Below, piece after piece: positions 56,896 to 64,000 of a DNA stretch of 64,000 nucleotides (position 1 is its first letter; the number at the start of each line of letters is the position of its first letter). A program made the position numbers and the translations under genes. Source of the DNA: CAZVYS01 sp964630755 (lineage in GTDB: Bacteria; Patescibacteriota; Microgenomatia; UBA1400; CG1-02-47-37); contig CAZVYS010000001.1 in assembly GCA_964630755.1 (NCBI GenBank), forward strand, positions 31,663 through 95,662, given 5' to 3'. The notes under the pieces were generated by a model, which had not been told where the DNA came from, did not search any database, and saw nothing but the letters and a program-made list of their open reading frames with translations.

Positions 56896-57357
56896 TTAAG
56901 TTTTGTTAAGATTACGAACTTTTTTGGGAGTTCGCAACCTTGCGTTATTTTTAGTTTTCTTGATTGGTTTTTTTGATGTAGTTTTTGTTGATTTTGGTTT
57001 TTTAGTTTTCGGTTTTTTAGCAAGCTTAGACTTTAAAATGATTTTAATATGGCTGGTTCGTTTTAAAATAGAGTGAGCTCGACCGCGAGAAACTGGCCTA
57101 AAACGCTTATAAGTAGCGCCTTCGTTAACTTCAATTGATTGAATTAGAAGCGAATCTTTTGATAAATTGTGATTATTGACTGCATTAGCTTGAGCTTGCT
57201 TTAGGGTTTTAAGCATTGCAGTAGCGGCTCGCTTTCTAAGATGAGTTAGGGTAATAATGGCTTCTGGAACAGACATTTGGCGGACTAAATCGGCCACCAG
57301 TCTAATTTTCCTGGGGCTAGTGCGGATGTATTTTCGCTCAGCTTTAATTTGTTTCAT
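56896..57357 (-). CDS. rplV: Ribosomal protein L22 (uL22) with element-derived C-terminus
   Basis: 153 residues. The first 110 are normal: KYIRTSPRKIRLVADLVR, AATAMLKTLKQAQANAVNNH, and the tunnel loop EGATYKRFRPVSRGRAH. The rest is a Lys-rich extension; its last 15 residues (ARLRTPKKVRNLNKT) are encoded by a family A palindrome at 56908-56941. Compare RLRNFP at the end of L5. Confidence 0.97.
   Translation of the reverse strand: MKQIKAERKYIRTSPRKIRLVADLVRQMSVPEAIITLTHLRKRAATAMLKTLKQAQANAVNNHNLSKDSLLIQSIEVNEGATYKRFRPVSRGRAHSILKRTSHIKIILKSKLAKKPKTKKPKSTKTTSKKPIKKTKNNARLRTPKKVRNLNKT
56908..56941. repeat. Palindromic element family A at the L22 gene end
   Basis: AAGATTACGAACT (56908-56920) opposite AGTTCGCAACCTT (56929-56941). 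On the coding strand AAGGTTGCGAACT begins the element, and it is translated as the end of L22. Confidence 0.7.
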
Positions 57358-57365
57358 ATTAGATT

Positions 57366-57408
57366 GAGCAGGTCCGACGTCACGTCGGACAACTGCCGCT
57401 ATATTTAG
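57366..57408. repeat. Family D element between the S19 and L22 genes
   Basis: GTCCGACG-TCA-CGTCGGAC (57372-57390) is a perfect 8-bp stem. With its flanks (AGCAG on one side and CTATATTTA on the other) it aligns over about 43 bp with the rny leader (38292-38334). It begins at the S19 stop and ends about 9 bp before the L22 start. Confidence 0.75.
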
Positions 57409-57689
57409 GTTTTTGTAATTGTCCTTTTAACCATTTTGCCATGTCCTTTAAAGGTTCTAGTTGGAGCAAATTCTCCTAAGCGATGCCCAACCATGGCTTC
57501 GTTAACAAAAACCTCGATAAATTTTTTGCCATTATGAACTTCAAAGGTGTGACCAACAAACTCAGGAGCAATTTGGCTAGCTCTTGACCAAGTTTTGATT
57601 GGTTGTTTTTTACCAGTGACTTTAAGTTTGTCGATTTTCTTTAACAATCTTTCGTCAACAAATGGTCCTTTTTTACTACTTCTACTCAT
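57405..57689 (-). CDS. rpsS: Ribosomal protein S19 (uS19)
   Basis: 94 residues. MSRSSKKGPFVDERLLKKID, IKTWSRASQIAPEFVGHTF, and VGHRLGEFAPTRTFKGHG are signatures. The stop codon lies within the family D element. Confidence 0.98.
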   Translation of the reverse strand: MSRSSKKGPFVDERLLKKIDKLKVTGKKQPIKTWSRASQIAPEFVGHTFEVHNGKKFIEVFVNEAMVGHRLGEFAPTRTFKGHGKMVKRTITKT

Positions 57690-57690
57690 A

Positions 57691-58521
57691 TTATTTCTTT
57701 CTTCTATCCTTGAGGATAAATTTAGTAGAATATTTTTTTGGTTTTCTGGTCTTTTTACCCAAGGTTTTTTTACCCCAAGGGCTTAAAGGAGAAGGCATGC
57801 CAATTCCAGATCGACCTTCACCACCACCGTGGGGGTGAGCACCTGGATGCTGTGCAACGCCTCGAACAGACGGCCTGAAGCCTAAATGACGCTTTCGGCC
57901 GGCTTTACCAAGCTTGATGTTTTTGACATCTGGGTTGCCGACCTCGCCAATGGTAGCATAACACTCTAGAGAAACCAAACGGATTTCATTAGAAGGTAGT
58001 TTAACAGTGGCTTTTTTTTCTTTGGCCTGAAGAATGGCGGCAGTACCAGCACTGCGCACCAACTGTCCACCTTTACCAGGAGTAAGCTCGAGATTGTGAA
58101 TCAAGCTACCTACAGGAATAGATTTTAATGGAAGGGCGTTTCCTGGTTTGATAGGAGCTTTACTTGAAGCCAAAATTGGTTGATTTAATTTTAAACCTTT
58201 TGGAGCCAATATGTATCTTTTATCTCCATCTACGTAATTTAGCAAGGCAATATGAGCACTACGATTTGGATCGTATTCAATAGTTTTAACTTTTGCAGGA
58301 ATATCTCGTTTATTTCTTTTAAAATCAATTACTCTATAAAGCCTTTTGGCCCTACCTCCTCTGTGTCGCACAGTAATTTTACCAGTGGAGTTTCGGCCTG
58401 CATGGTACTTTAACTTCTTGGTTAAGCTTTTTTCTGGCTTATCCTTGGCAAGGTTACTAAAGTCTAGGTCGCGTCGGTGACGACGCCCTGGTGTAATTGG
58501 TTTGTATGTTTTTATAGCCAT
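57691..58521 (-). CDS. rplB: Ribosomal protein L2 (uL2)
   Basis: 276 residues from the ATG at 58521 (MAIKTYKPITPGRRHRRDL), 1 nt after the rplW stop; the longer frame only reads through rplW. GKITVRHRGGRAKRLYRVI, RSAGTAAILQAKEKKATVKL and the peptidyl-transferase-region GVAQHPGAHPHGGGEGRSGI (residues near 230) are all present. Confidence 0.98.
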   Translation of the reverse strand: MAIKTYKPITPGRRHRRDLDFSNLAKDKPEKSLTKKLKYHAGRNSTGKITVRHRGGRAKRLYRVIDFKRNKRDIPAKVKTIEYDPNRSAHIALLNYVDGDKRYILAPKGLKLNQPILASSKAPIKPGNALPLKSIPVGSLIHNLELTPGKGGQLVRSAGTAAILQAKEKKATVKLPSNEIRLVSLECYATIGEVGNPDVKNIKLGKAGRKRHLGFRPSVRGVAQHPGAHPHGGGEGRSGIGMPSPLSPWGKKTLGKKTRKPKKYSTKFILKDRRKK

Positions 58522-58522
58522 A

Positions 58523-58951
58523 TTATTTGTCTTGAGTCCTTTGTTCTTTTCTTTTACCAAAACCCAAGAAGCCTTTTTTGGTGGGCTTTTCTTTTGGAGT
58601 AGATGTAGCTGGAGCTTTTGTAGATTGGGTGGATTTTTTGTCTTTTTTTGATTTTCCTTTTTCATCTGGAAGCTTAAAATAATCAATGGTTTGACCGGGT
58701 TTTAGAGTAATTAACGCTTTTTTAAAACTTTGAGTTTGAGAGGGTAGGCGTTTTTTGCCGGTCCGTTTGGTTTTACCAGGTTTAGTTAAGATACGAACTT
58801 TTAAAACACTAACTTTAAATTGGTTTTCTATCTGATTTTTAATAGTGATTTTTGAAGCTTGAGGGGTAACATAAAAAGTAAACTGGCCGCTTTTTGAAAG
58901 CAGCATAGCTTTTTCAGTGATGACTGGTTTGATCAATAGATTAGTTAGCAT
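58523..58951 (-). CDS. rplW: Ribosomal protein L23 (uL23) with long C-terminal extension
   Basis: About 142 residues from the ATG at 58951, which gives MLTNLLIKPVITEKAMLLS. The normal fold is FTFYVTPQASKITIKNQIENQF and the KRTGKKRLPSQTQSFKKALI region. About 45 residues of Lys/Thr/Ser/Pro-rich tail follow (STQSTKAPATSTPKEKPTKK). It overlaps rplD by 11 nt. L23 is at the tunnel exit and binds trigger factor and SRP. Confidence 0.95.
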   Translation of the reverse strand: MLTNLLIKPVITEKAMLLSKSGQFTFYVTPQASKITIKNQIENQFKVSVLKVRILTKPGKTKRTGKKRLPSQTQSFKKALITLKPGQTIDYFKLPDEKGKSKKDKKSTQSTKAPATSTPKEKPTKKGFLGFGKRKEQRTQDK

Positions 58952-59573
58952 AGTGAGTCTCAAAATCTTTTAAGGATTTTTTGGTAAAAATTAGTTTATT
59001 AGTATTTAAAACTTGATAAGTGGTTAAGTTTTTAGCGGGAATGAGATGTAAGTAAGTTAAGTTTTTAGTTGGTCTAGTTAAGTTGTTTTCTTCTTTTGAG
59101 ATAACTAGAGATAGTTTTTTAGGTTTTTTGGTTAGTTTGGTAAAAGCAAGGTTAAAGTTTTTGGTTTTTGGTTCAAGTTTAGTTAACCCTGTAAGGCAAA
59201 TGATGTTTTTATCTTTAAATTGAGTGGTGAGGGCACTAAATAGACTAAGTTGTTTCATTTTTTTGGACATTTTTAGTTTGAAGTTTTGCTCTCCAGTTGG
59301 CCCGTGAGCTTTAGCTCCACCAACAAAAATGGGGGCATTTTTTGATCCGTGTCGAGCTCGACCGGTTCCTTTTTGCCGCCAGATTTTAGATTTAGTTACT
59401 TTGACCTGGCTACGAGATTTAGTTTGAGCCGGAGTTTGGCGTTGATTTGACAAATAAACCCGAACCGCTTGAGTCATTAAAGCCTGATTGACTTTGGCGT
59501 TAAAAAATTTAGCTTTAACTTGAACTGAGCTAGTTTTTTTTCCGCTGGTAGAATAAACGTCTAAGGATGGCAT
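58941..59573 (-). CDS. rplD: Ribosomal protein L4 (uL4)
   Basis: 210 residues. RSQVKVTKSKIWRQKGTGRARHGSKNAPIF is the tunnel-loop region (residues about 54-83) and KMSKKMKQLSLFSALT the following helix. Lies 2 nt after rplC. Confidence 0.97.
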   Translation of the reverse strand: MPSLDVYSTSGKKTSSVQVKAKFFNAKVNQALMTQAVRVYLSNQRQTPAQTKSRSQVKVTKSKIWRQKGTGRARHGSKNAPIFVGGAKAHGPTGEQNFKLKMSKKMKQLSLFSALTTQFKDKNIICLTGLTKLEPKTKNFNLAFTKLTKKPKKLSLVISKEENNLTRPTKNLTYLHLIPAKNLTTYQVLNTNKLIFTKKSLKDFETHYAN

Positions 59574-59575
59574 AG

Positions 59576-60400
59576 TTATTTTTTGGATTTAGTTATTTGT
59601 GTGTCTTCGCCTTTGGCTGCGACATGTTTTTTATCGACTGGTTTTTTGGTTTTAGATTTTTTGACTGGAGACTTTTTAATAGGTTCCGAACTAGCTGCTG
59701 GCGCAGTCGCAACCCTTAAGGTTGCTGAAGTTGCGGAACCTCTATCCTTTAGGAGGATAGGTTTTTTGGCCACACCAGTTTTGGTAATGATTAAAAGAGA
59801 GTTTCTATGACCTGGAGCAGTGCCGGTGACTATTAGTTGGTTTTTTTCTTTATCTATAGCAATGACTTCTAAACCTCTGACTGTTTTTGTGTCAGTGCCG
59901 AAATGCCCTGGCATTTTTTTACCTTTCCAAACACGACCAGGGTCAGTTCTTTGGCCAATGGATCCAATGGCCCTTTCTCTATCTGATTGACCGTGGGTTC
60001 TTGGACCGCCATGAAACCCCCAGCGTTTAATAACTCCGGCAAAACCTCGGCCTTTAGTAGTACCAGTAACTTTAACTTGATCGCCAACAGAGATAACGTC
60101 GGTGACTAGTATTTTCTCACCAGGTTTAAGTTTTGGTTCTTTTGAAAGTTTAATTTCTCTTAAAAATAAAGGAGCCTTGTTTGGCAAGGCTTTTTTGAGA
60201 TGATTTTTAAGAGGCTTTGAGAGAGATTTTGAAGATTTAGTTAAAATTGCGCATTGAATTGACCAATAACCATCTTTTGATTCGGTTTTAACTTGAGTAA
60301 CAATTAAAGGCTTTACTTTAACTAGAGTTACAGCCAGGCGATTACCTTTTTGGTCATAGGCAGAAGTAGTGGTTAGTTTAGTGCCGTAAAAACTTAACAT
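59576..60400 (-). CDS. rplC: Ribosomal protein L3 (uL3) with element-derived insert in its tail
   Basis: 274 residues, longer than usual (about 210). The L3 core is intact: VTGTTKGRGFAGVIKRWGFHGGPRTHGQSD (split over the pattern) and DPGRVWKGKKMPGHFG near the peptidyl-transferase centre. After SLLIITKTGVAKKP the tail contains KDRGSATSATLRVATAPAAS, encoded by a compound palindrome (59681-59760), and then a Lys-rich end. Confidence 0.96.
   Translation of the reverse strand: MLSFYGTKLTTTSAYDQKGNRLAVTLVKVKPLIVTQVKTESKDGYWSIQCAILTKSSKSLSKPLKNHLKKALPNKAPLFLREIKLSKEPKLKPGEKILVTDVISVGDQVKVTGTTKGRGFAGVIKRWGFHGGPRTHGQSDRERAIGSIGQRTDPGRVWKGKKMPGHFGTDTKTVRGLEVIAIDKEKNQLIVTGTAPGHRNSLLIITKTGVAKKPILLKDRGSATSATLRVATAPAASSEPIKKSPVKKSKTKKPVDKKHVAAKGEDTQITKSKK
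59681..59760. repeat. Compound palindromic element family A in the L3 gene
   Basis: Outer arms AGGTTCCG (59681-59688) and CGGAACCT (59734-59741), inner hairpin GCAACC/GGTTGC (59709-59725), and a second hairpin CTATCCT-TTAGG-AGGATAG (59742-59760). The outer arms match the ABC-operon element and those of L5 and L22. The whole block is read in frame. Confidence 0.7.
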
Positions 60401-60405
60401 ATAGA

Positions 60406-60714
60406 TTACATGCGAATTTCAATACCAACTCCGGCAGGTAGCTCTAAATGCATTAAGCTATCAATGGTTTTGTCAGTTGAGTCGAGAATATCGACTAACC
60501 TCTTATGGGTTAAGAGCTGAAAATGTTCTCGAGCATCCTTGTCAGTATGAGGGCTGGTGGTAACACAGACCAGTTTTCTCTTGGTAGGTAGAGGAACTGG
60601 TCCGATGACCTTAGCCCCAGTTGATAAAGCGGTATCTAAGATTTTTTGGCAGCATTCATCGATGATTCGATGATCATATGATTTTAATCTGATTCTAATT
60701 CTGCCTTTTGGCAT
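60406..60714 (-). CDS. rpsJ: Ribosomal protein S10 (uS10)
   Basis: 102 residues. RIRIRLKSYDHRIIDECCQKI, GPVPLPTKRKLVCVTTSPH and REHFQLLTHKRLVDI are signatures. First gene of the S10 block, after tuf and a strong hairpin. Confidence 0.98.
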   Translation of the reverse strand: MPKGRIRIRLKSYDHRIIDECCQKILDTALSTGAKVIGPVPLPTKRKLVCVTTSPHTDKDAREHFQLLTHKRLVDILDSTDKTIDSLMHLELPAGVGIEIRM

Positions 60715-60724
60715 AAAACTTACA

Positions 60725-60756
60725 AGATAAGAAGAGCCCTAAGGCTCATCTTATCT
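60725..60756. terminator. Strong hairpin between tuf and rpsJ
   Basis: AGATAAGA-A-GAGCC-CTAA-GGCTC-A-TCTTATCT: 13 pairs around one mismatch. It follows the tuf stop by 26 nt. On the - strand only a short T stretch follows, so partial termination or mRNA processing is likely. Confidence 0.6.
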
Positions 60757-60781
60757 AATTTATTAAATTAAATTGTTAAGC

Positions 60782-61960
60782 TTACTTGATGATTTTGCTG
60801 ACAACACCAGAGCCAACAGTTAAGCCGCCTTCGCGAACAGCAAAGCGCAAACCTTCCTCTAGAGCAACTGGTTGAATCAACTTGGCAGTCATTTTGGCAC
60901 TATCGCCTGGCATGACCATCTCTACCCCTTTAGGGAGAGTGACATCACCGGTTACATCGGTAGTTCTGATGTAGAACTGAGGTTTGTAGCCAGTAAAGAA
61001 TGGAGTATGACGTCCACCCTCTTCTTTACTTAAGATGTAAACTTCAGCTTCAAACTCTGTGTGTGCTTTTACTGAACCTGGTTTAGCCAACACTTGGCCA
61101 CGTTCAACATCGTCTTTTTCAACTCCTCGAAGGAGAATGCCGACATTGTCTCCAGCTTGACCATCCTCAAGTTGTTTGCGGAACATCTCGACTCCGGTGA
61201 CGGTAGTTTTTTTGGATTGCTTGAGGCCAACGATTTCAATCTCTTCACCAACCTTGATCTTGCCTTGATCAATACGGCCGGTAACAACTGTGCCACGACC
61301 TTTGATGGAAAAGACGTCTTCAACAGCCATTAAAAAAGGCTTGTCTAGAGGCCGTTTAGGATCTGGAATATATTCATCTAAGGCTTTCATGAGCTCTTCA
61401 ATAGATTTACCAGCTTCGGCATCGCCCTCAAGAGCTTTTAAGGCACTACCTCTGACAATAGGAATGTCTTTGCCTGGGAATTCGTACTTGGTTAAGAGCT
61501 CTCTGATTTCCTCTTCAACTAGATCGACCATTTCTTTGTCATCAACAGCGTCAACTTTGTTGAGATAAACGACCATGGCTGGCACGTTAACCTGACGAGC
61601 AAGTAAGATATGCTCTCGAGTTTGAGGCATTGGGCCATCAGTGGCGGCCACGACTAAAATTGCGCCGTCCATTTGAGCAGCACCAGTGATCATGTTCTTG
61701 ATATAGTCCTTGTGTCCTGGACAGTCGATGTGAGCGTAGTGACGCTTGTCGGTTTCGTACTCTAAGTGAGTGATGGAAATAGTAATACCCCGTTCTTTTT
61801 CCTCTGGGGCTTTGTCAATATCTTCGAACTTCAGGGCTTCTGCCTGATTCTTTTTTGAAAGATATTGAGTAATAGCGGCAGACAAGGTAGTCTTGCCGTG
61901 ATCAACATGGCCGATAGTGCCAACGTTGAGGTGTGGTTTGGTTCTTTTAAAGGTAGCCAT
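60782..61960 (-). CDS. tuf: Elongation factor Tu
   Basis: 392 residues. GTPase motifs GHVDHGKTT, RGITISI, DCPGHKDY and NKVDAVDD. Domains 2 and 3 follow with GRGTVVTGRID and FYIRTTDVTGDVTLPKG. Strong Shine-Dalgarno (AAGGAGGA) before the ATG. Brings aminoacyl-tRNA to the ribosome. Confidence 0.99.
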   Translation of the reverse strand: MATFKRTKPHLNVGTIGHVDHGKTTLSAAITQYLSKKNQAEALKFEDIDKAPEEKERGITISITHLEYETDKRHYAHIDCPGHKDYIKNMITGAAQMDGAILVVAATDGPMPQTREHILLARQVNVPAMVVYLNKVDAVDDKEMVDLVEEEIRELLTKYEFPGKDIPIVRGSALKALEGDAEAGKSIEELMKALDEYIPDPKRPLDKPFLMAVEDVFSIKGRGTVVTGRIDQGKIKVGEEIEIVGLKQSKKTTVTGVEMFRKQLEDGQAGDNVGILLRGVEKDDVERGQVLAKPGSVKAHTEFEAEVYILSKEEGGRHTPFFTGYKPQFYIRTTDVTGDVTLPKGVEMVMPGDSAKMTAKLIQPVALEEGLRFAVREGGLTVGSGVVSKIIK

Positions 61961-62021
61961 GTGTCCTCCTTTTAGATTAATAAGCTACTAATTTTTAAAT
62001 TCATCTTATTTTACCTTATTT

Positions 62022-64000
62022 TTATTTTTTGTCAGCTTCAGATTCATCTGAGCCTGGTTTAGACTTTTTAATAATGTTTTCGGCGATGTTTGAAGGAACT
62101 TCGTCATAATGAGAAGGTTCCATGTAATAACTGGCTCGACCCTTAGTCATAGATCTCAAGATGGTGACATAATTAGTTAGTTCAGCTAGAGGGGCCAGAG
62201 CAGTAATAATGGTCACTTTACCTCTTTGAGTAGTGCCTTGAACTTGAGCTCTTTTGGAGGATAAATCGCCAATAATCTCGCCCATGTATTCATCGGGGGT
62301 AGAAACCTCGAGTTTCATAATTGGCTCAAGTAGAATGGGGTCGGCTTGTTTTACAGCTGATTGAAGGGCCATTGATCCAGCAATTTTAAAGGCTATTTCT
62401 GAGGAGTCAACATCATGAAAAGAACCGTCATAAACAACCGCTTTCATGTCAACTAGAGGAAAGCCGGCAATAACTCCGTTTTCCATGGCTTCTTTAACAC
62501 CTTTTTGGACAGCTGGAATAAATTCTCGAGGAATTCTGCCACCAACTACTTCGGACTCCCACTGGTAACCTTCACCACGATCTTTTGGCTCGATACGCAA
62601 GAAGCAGTGACCATATTGACCTCGGCCACCAGATTGTTTAATGTATTTACCTTCGGCCTCTGAAGTCTTTTTGATAGTTTCTTTGTAAGCGACTTGAGGT
62701 CGACCGGTGTTGGCTTCGACCTTGAATTCCCTCTTCATTCGATCAACAATGATCTCGAGATGAAGTTCGCCCATACCAGAAATAATAGTCTGGCCGGTTT
62801 CCTGATCAGATTTAATAGTAAAAGTGGGGTCTTCTTCTGACAAACGATTTAAAGCAAAGCCCATTTTTTCCTGGTCGGCTTTGGTTTTTGGTTCAATAGC
62901 TAGAGAAATAACTGGATCAGTAAAGGTAATCCCCTCAAGAATTATGGGACTAGCTTCATCACAAAGAGTGTCGCCAGTAGTGGTCTTTTTTAGACCAACA
63001 ATGGCCACGATCTCGCCAGCAAAGGCTTCTGAAATTTCTTCTCGAGTATTGGCGTGCATTAGTAGTAACCTGCCAGCACGTTCTTTTTCGTCTTTAGTAG
63101 CGTTTTGAATGTAAGAACCAGATTTTAAAGTACCAGAGTAAACTCGAATATAGGTGAGGCGACCAACGTGAGGATCGGTTTGGATCTTAAAAGCTAGGCC
63201 TGAAAAGGGAGCCTCTTTTTTGTTGGGCCTGACTTCTTCTTTTTGATCTTTGGGGTTGGTTCCCTTGATATCTTCTACATCTAAAGGACTGGGAAGATAA
63301 TCAACCACTGCGTCAAGTAAGGGTTGAACCCCTTTATTACGTAGACTGGAGCCAGCAAAAATTGGTACTAGTTTGTAGGCTAAAGTAGCGATTCTTAAGG
63401 TCTTTTTAAGTTCTTCAATGGTAGGAATTTCGCCTTCGAGGAATTTTTCTAAAAGTTTGTCGTCATGTTCTGAGATTTGTTCGATTAGTAAATCGCGATA
63501 TTTTTTAACTTCAGCCTTCATATCATCTGGAACATCGGTAATTTCGTATTCAGCTCCAGTTTCATCAGATTTCCAGACCAAGGCTTTTTCCTCGAGTAAT
63601 AGGACTACTCCTTTAAATGAAGACTCTGCTCCGATCGGCAGAGTCATGATGGCAGGATTAGCGCCTAAGCGATCCTTGACGTCTTGAACAGTAGCAAGGA
63701 AGTCGGCTCCAAGTTTGTCCATTTTGTTAACAAAACAAAGGCGAGGCACATTGTATTTATCTGCCTGGTGCCAGACGGTTTCGGATTGAGATTGAACTCC
63801 TTCTTCAGCATCTAAAACAGTAATCCCCCCGTCTAATACGCGGAGGGATCTTTCGACTTCAGCGGTAAAGTCAACATGTCCAGGGGTATCTATAATGTTA
63901 ATGCGGTGCTCATCTGTGTTTAAGGCCCCCTCTATAGCTGGAGTCCAAAAGGCAGTGGTAGCGGCTGACATGATAGTAATACCCCGTTCTTTTTCCTGTT
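62022..64000 (-). CDS. fusA: Elongation factor G (5' truncated by window edge)
   Basis: The frame enters from the right edge with EKERGITIMSAATTAFW, so the P-loop and about the first 60-70 residues are outside. Seen are DTPGHVDF, NKMDKLGADF, domain II and the domain III-V signatures, e.g. GMGELHLEIIVDRMKREF and GGRGQYGH. The ATG at 63971 is internal, not the start. Moves tRNAs and mRNA after peptide bond formation. The end is acidic (GSDESEADKK). Confidence 0.98.
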   Translation of the reverse strand, partial: QEKERGITIMSAATTAFWTPAIEGALNTDEHRINIIDTPGHVDFTAEVERSLRVLDGGITVLDAEEGVQSQSETVWHQADKYNVPRLCFVNKMDKLGADFLATVQDVKDRLGANPAIMTLPIGAESSFKGVVLLLEEKALVWKSDETGAEYEITDVPDDMKAEVKKYRDLLIEQISEHDDKLLEKFLEGEIPTIEELKKTLRIATLAYKLVPIFAGSSLRNKGVQPLLDAVVDYLPSPLDVEDIKGTNPKDQKEEVRPNKKEAPFSGLAFKIQTDPHVGRLTYIRVYSGTLKSGSYIQNATKDEKERAGRLLLMHANTREEISEAFAGEIVAIVGLKKTTTGDTLCDEASPIILEGITFTDPVISLAIEPKTKADQEKMGFALNRLSEEDPTFTIKSDQETGQTIISGMGELHLEIIVDRMKREFKVEANTGRPQVAYKETIKKTSEAEGKYIKQSGGRGQYGHCFLRIEPKDRGEGYQWESEVVGGRIPREFIPAVQKGVKEAMENGVIAGFPLVDMKAVVYDGSFHDVDSSEIAFKIAGSMALQSAVKQADPILLEPIMKLEVSTPDEYMGEIIGDLSSKRAQVQGTTQRGKVTIITALAPLAELTNYVTILRSMTKGRASYYMEPSHYDEVPSNIAENIIKKSKPGSDESEADKK

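Noticed and set aside
56895..57023. Longer start for S3
   Set aside because: The added residues are another frame of the rplV tail and its palindrome; MGQKVNP at 56894 is the universal S3 start.
58522..58686. Longer start for L2
   Set aside because: The extra 55 residues only re-read the rplW tail in another frame; MAIKTYKP at 58521 is the standard start.
54097..59760. CRISPR-like array in the ribosomal cluster
   Set aside because: The repeats are palindromic, irregularly spaced by whole genes and partly coding, unlike a CRISPR array.

Overview
The window looks like chromosomal DNA of an ultra-small, host-dependent bacterium of the Candidate Phyla Radiation (Patescibacteria), most like Microgenomates. 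This is an inference from AT-rich DNA, very dense packing, a complete S10-spc-alpha ribosomal protein cluster with no uL30 gene between S5 and L15, and many lineage-type membrane-anchored proteins of unknown role. Nothing in the window indicates a phage or plasmid.

Layout. 1-2.2 kb (+): end of an ABC exporter, an APH-type phosphotransferase and a 2H phosphoesterase. 2.2-9.0 kb (-): lytic transglycosylase, folA, thyA, truB, a secreted clan-A glycosidase, a double-psi-barrel-like protein and gltX. 9.0-15.1 kb: an anchored protein of unknown role (+), dacA and aspS (-), an attenuator-like leader with a 62-residue peptide gene (+), and recJ (-). 15.1-17.3 kb (+): a DUF3800 protein and cca. 17.3-24.1 kb: secF/secD, an AbrB-type protein, an HTH-nucleotidyltransferase, DUF3048 and DUF4446 proteins, an M29 aminopeptidase and rdgB. 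24.2-26.1 kb (+): a surface cluster of retropepsin-like, IPT-like and C39-like proteins. 26.1-32.1 kb: uppP, a channel-like protein, rnpB (+), an acyltransferase, an AI-2E family permease, miaA and miaB. 32.1-36.7 kb (-): an ABC-2 transporter with four permease genes and one ATPase, then HU. 36.7-44.4 kb: rny, recX/recA, a HigBA-like toxin-antitoxin pair, tRNA-Pro(GGG), HAD, phosphodiester glycosidase and dus genes (-), and a Cas4/AddB-like nuclease with an MGMT-like gene (+). 44.4-64 kb (-): rpsI, rplM, rplQ, rpoA, rpsD, rpsK, rpsM, rpmJ, infA, map, a P-loop kinase, adk, secY, the spc and S10 ribosomal genes, tuf and fusA, which runs off the right edge.

The most unusual signal is a set of short palindromic element families (about 20-60 bp) scattered through intergenic DNA and also inside genes, where they stay in frame and add residues. 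One family gives near-identical peptides in RecJ and Cca, two copies sit in TruB and one in MiaA, another family forms the C-termini of L5 and L22 and part of the tail of L3, and another matches helices of the RNase P RNA, the S19-L22 spacer and the rny leader. They resemble in concept the Rickettsia palindromic elements, but the sequence families are different.

Other notable signals are many apparently leaderless promoters (-10 box 6-9 nt from the ATG), with interlocked divergent promoters sharing or overlapping boxes; palindromes lodged between the -35 and -10 boxes of HU and of the antitoxin gene; a terminator/antiterminator leader before a Gly/Pro/Asp-rich micropeptide; an AspRS that lacks the GAD insert but carries a C-terminal YbaK-type editing domain; and an RNase Y without its usual membrane anchor.
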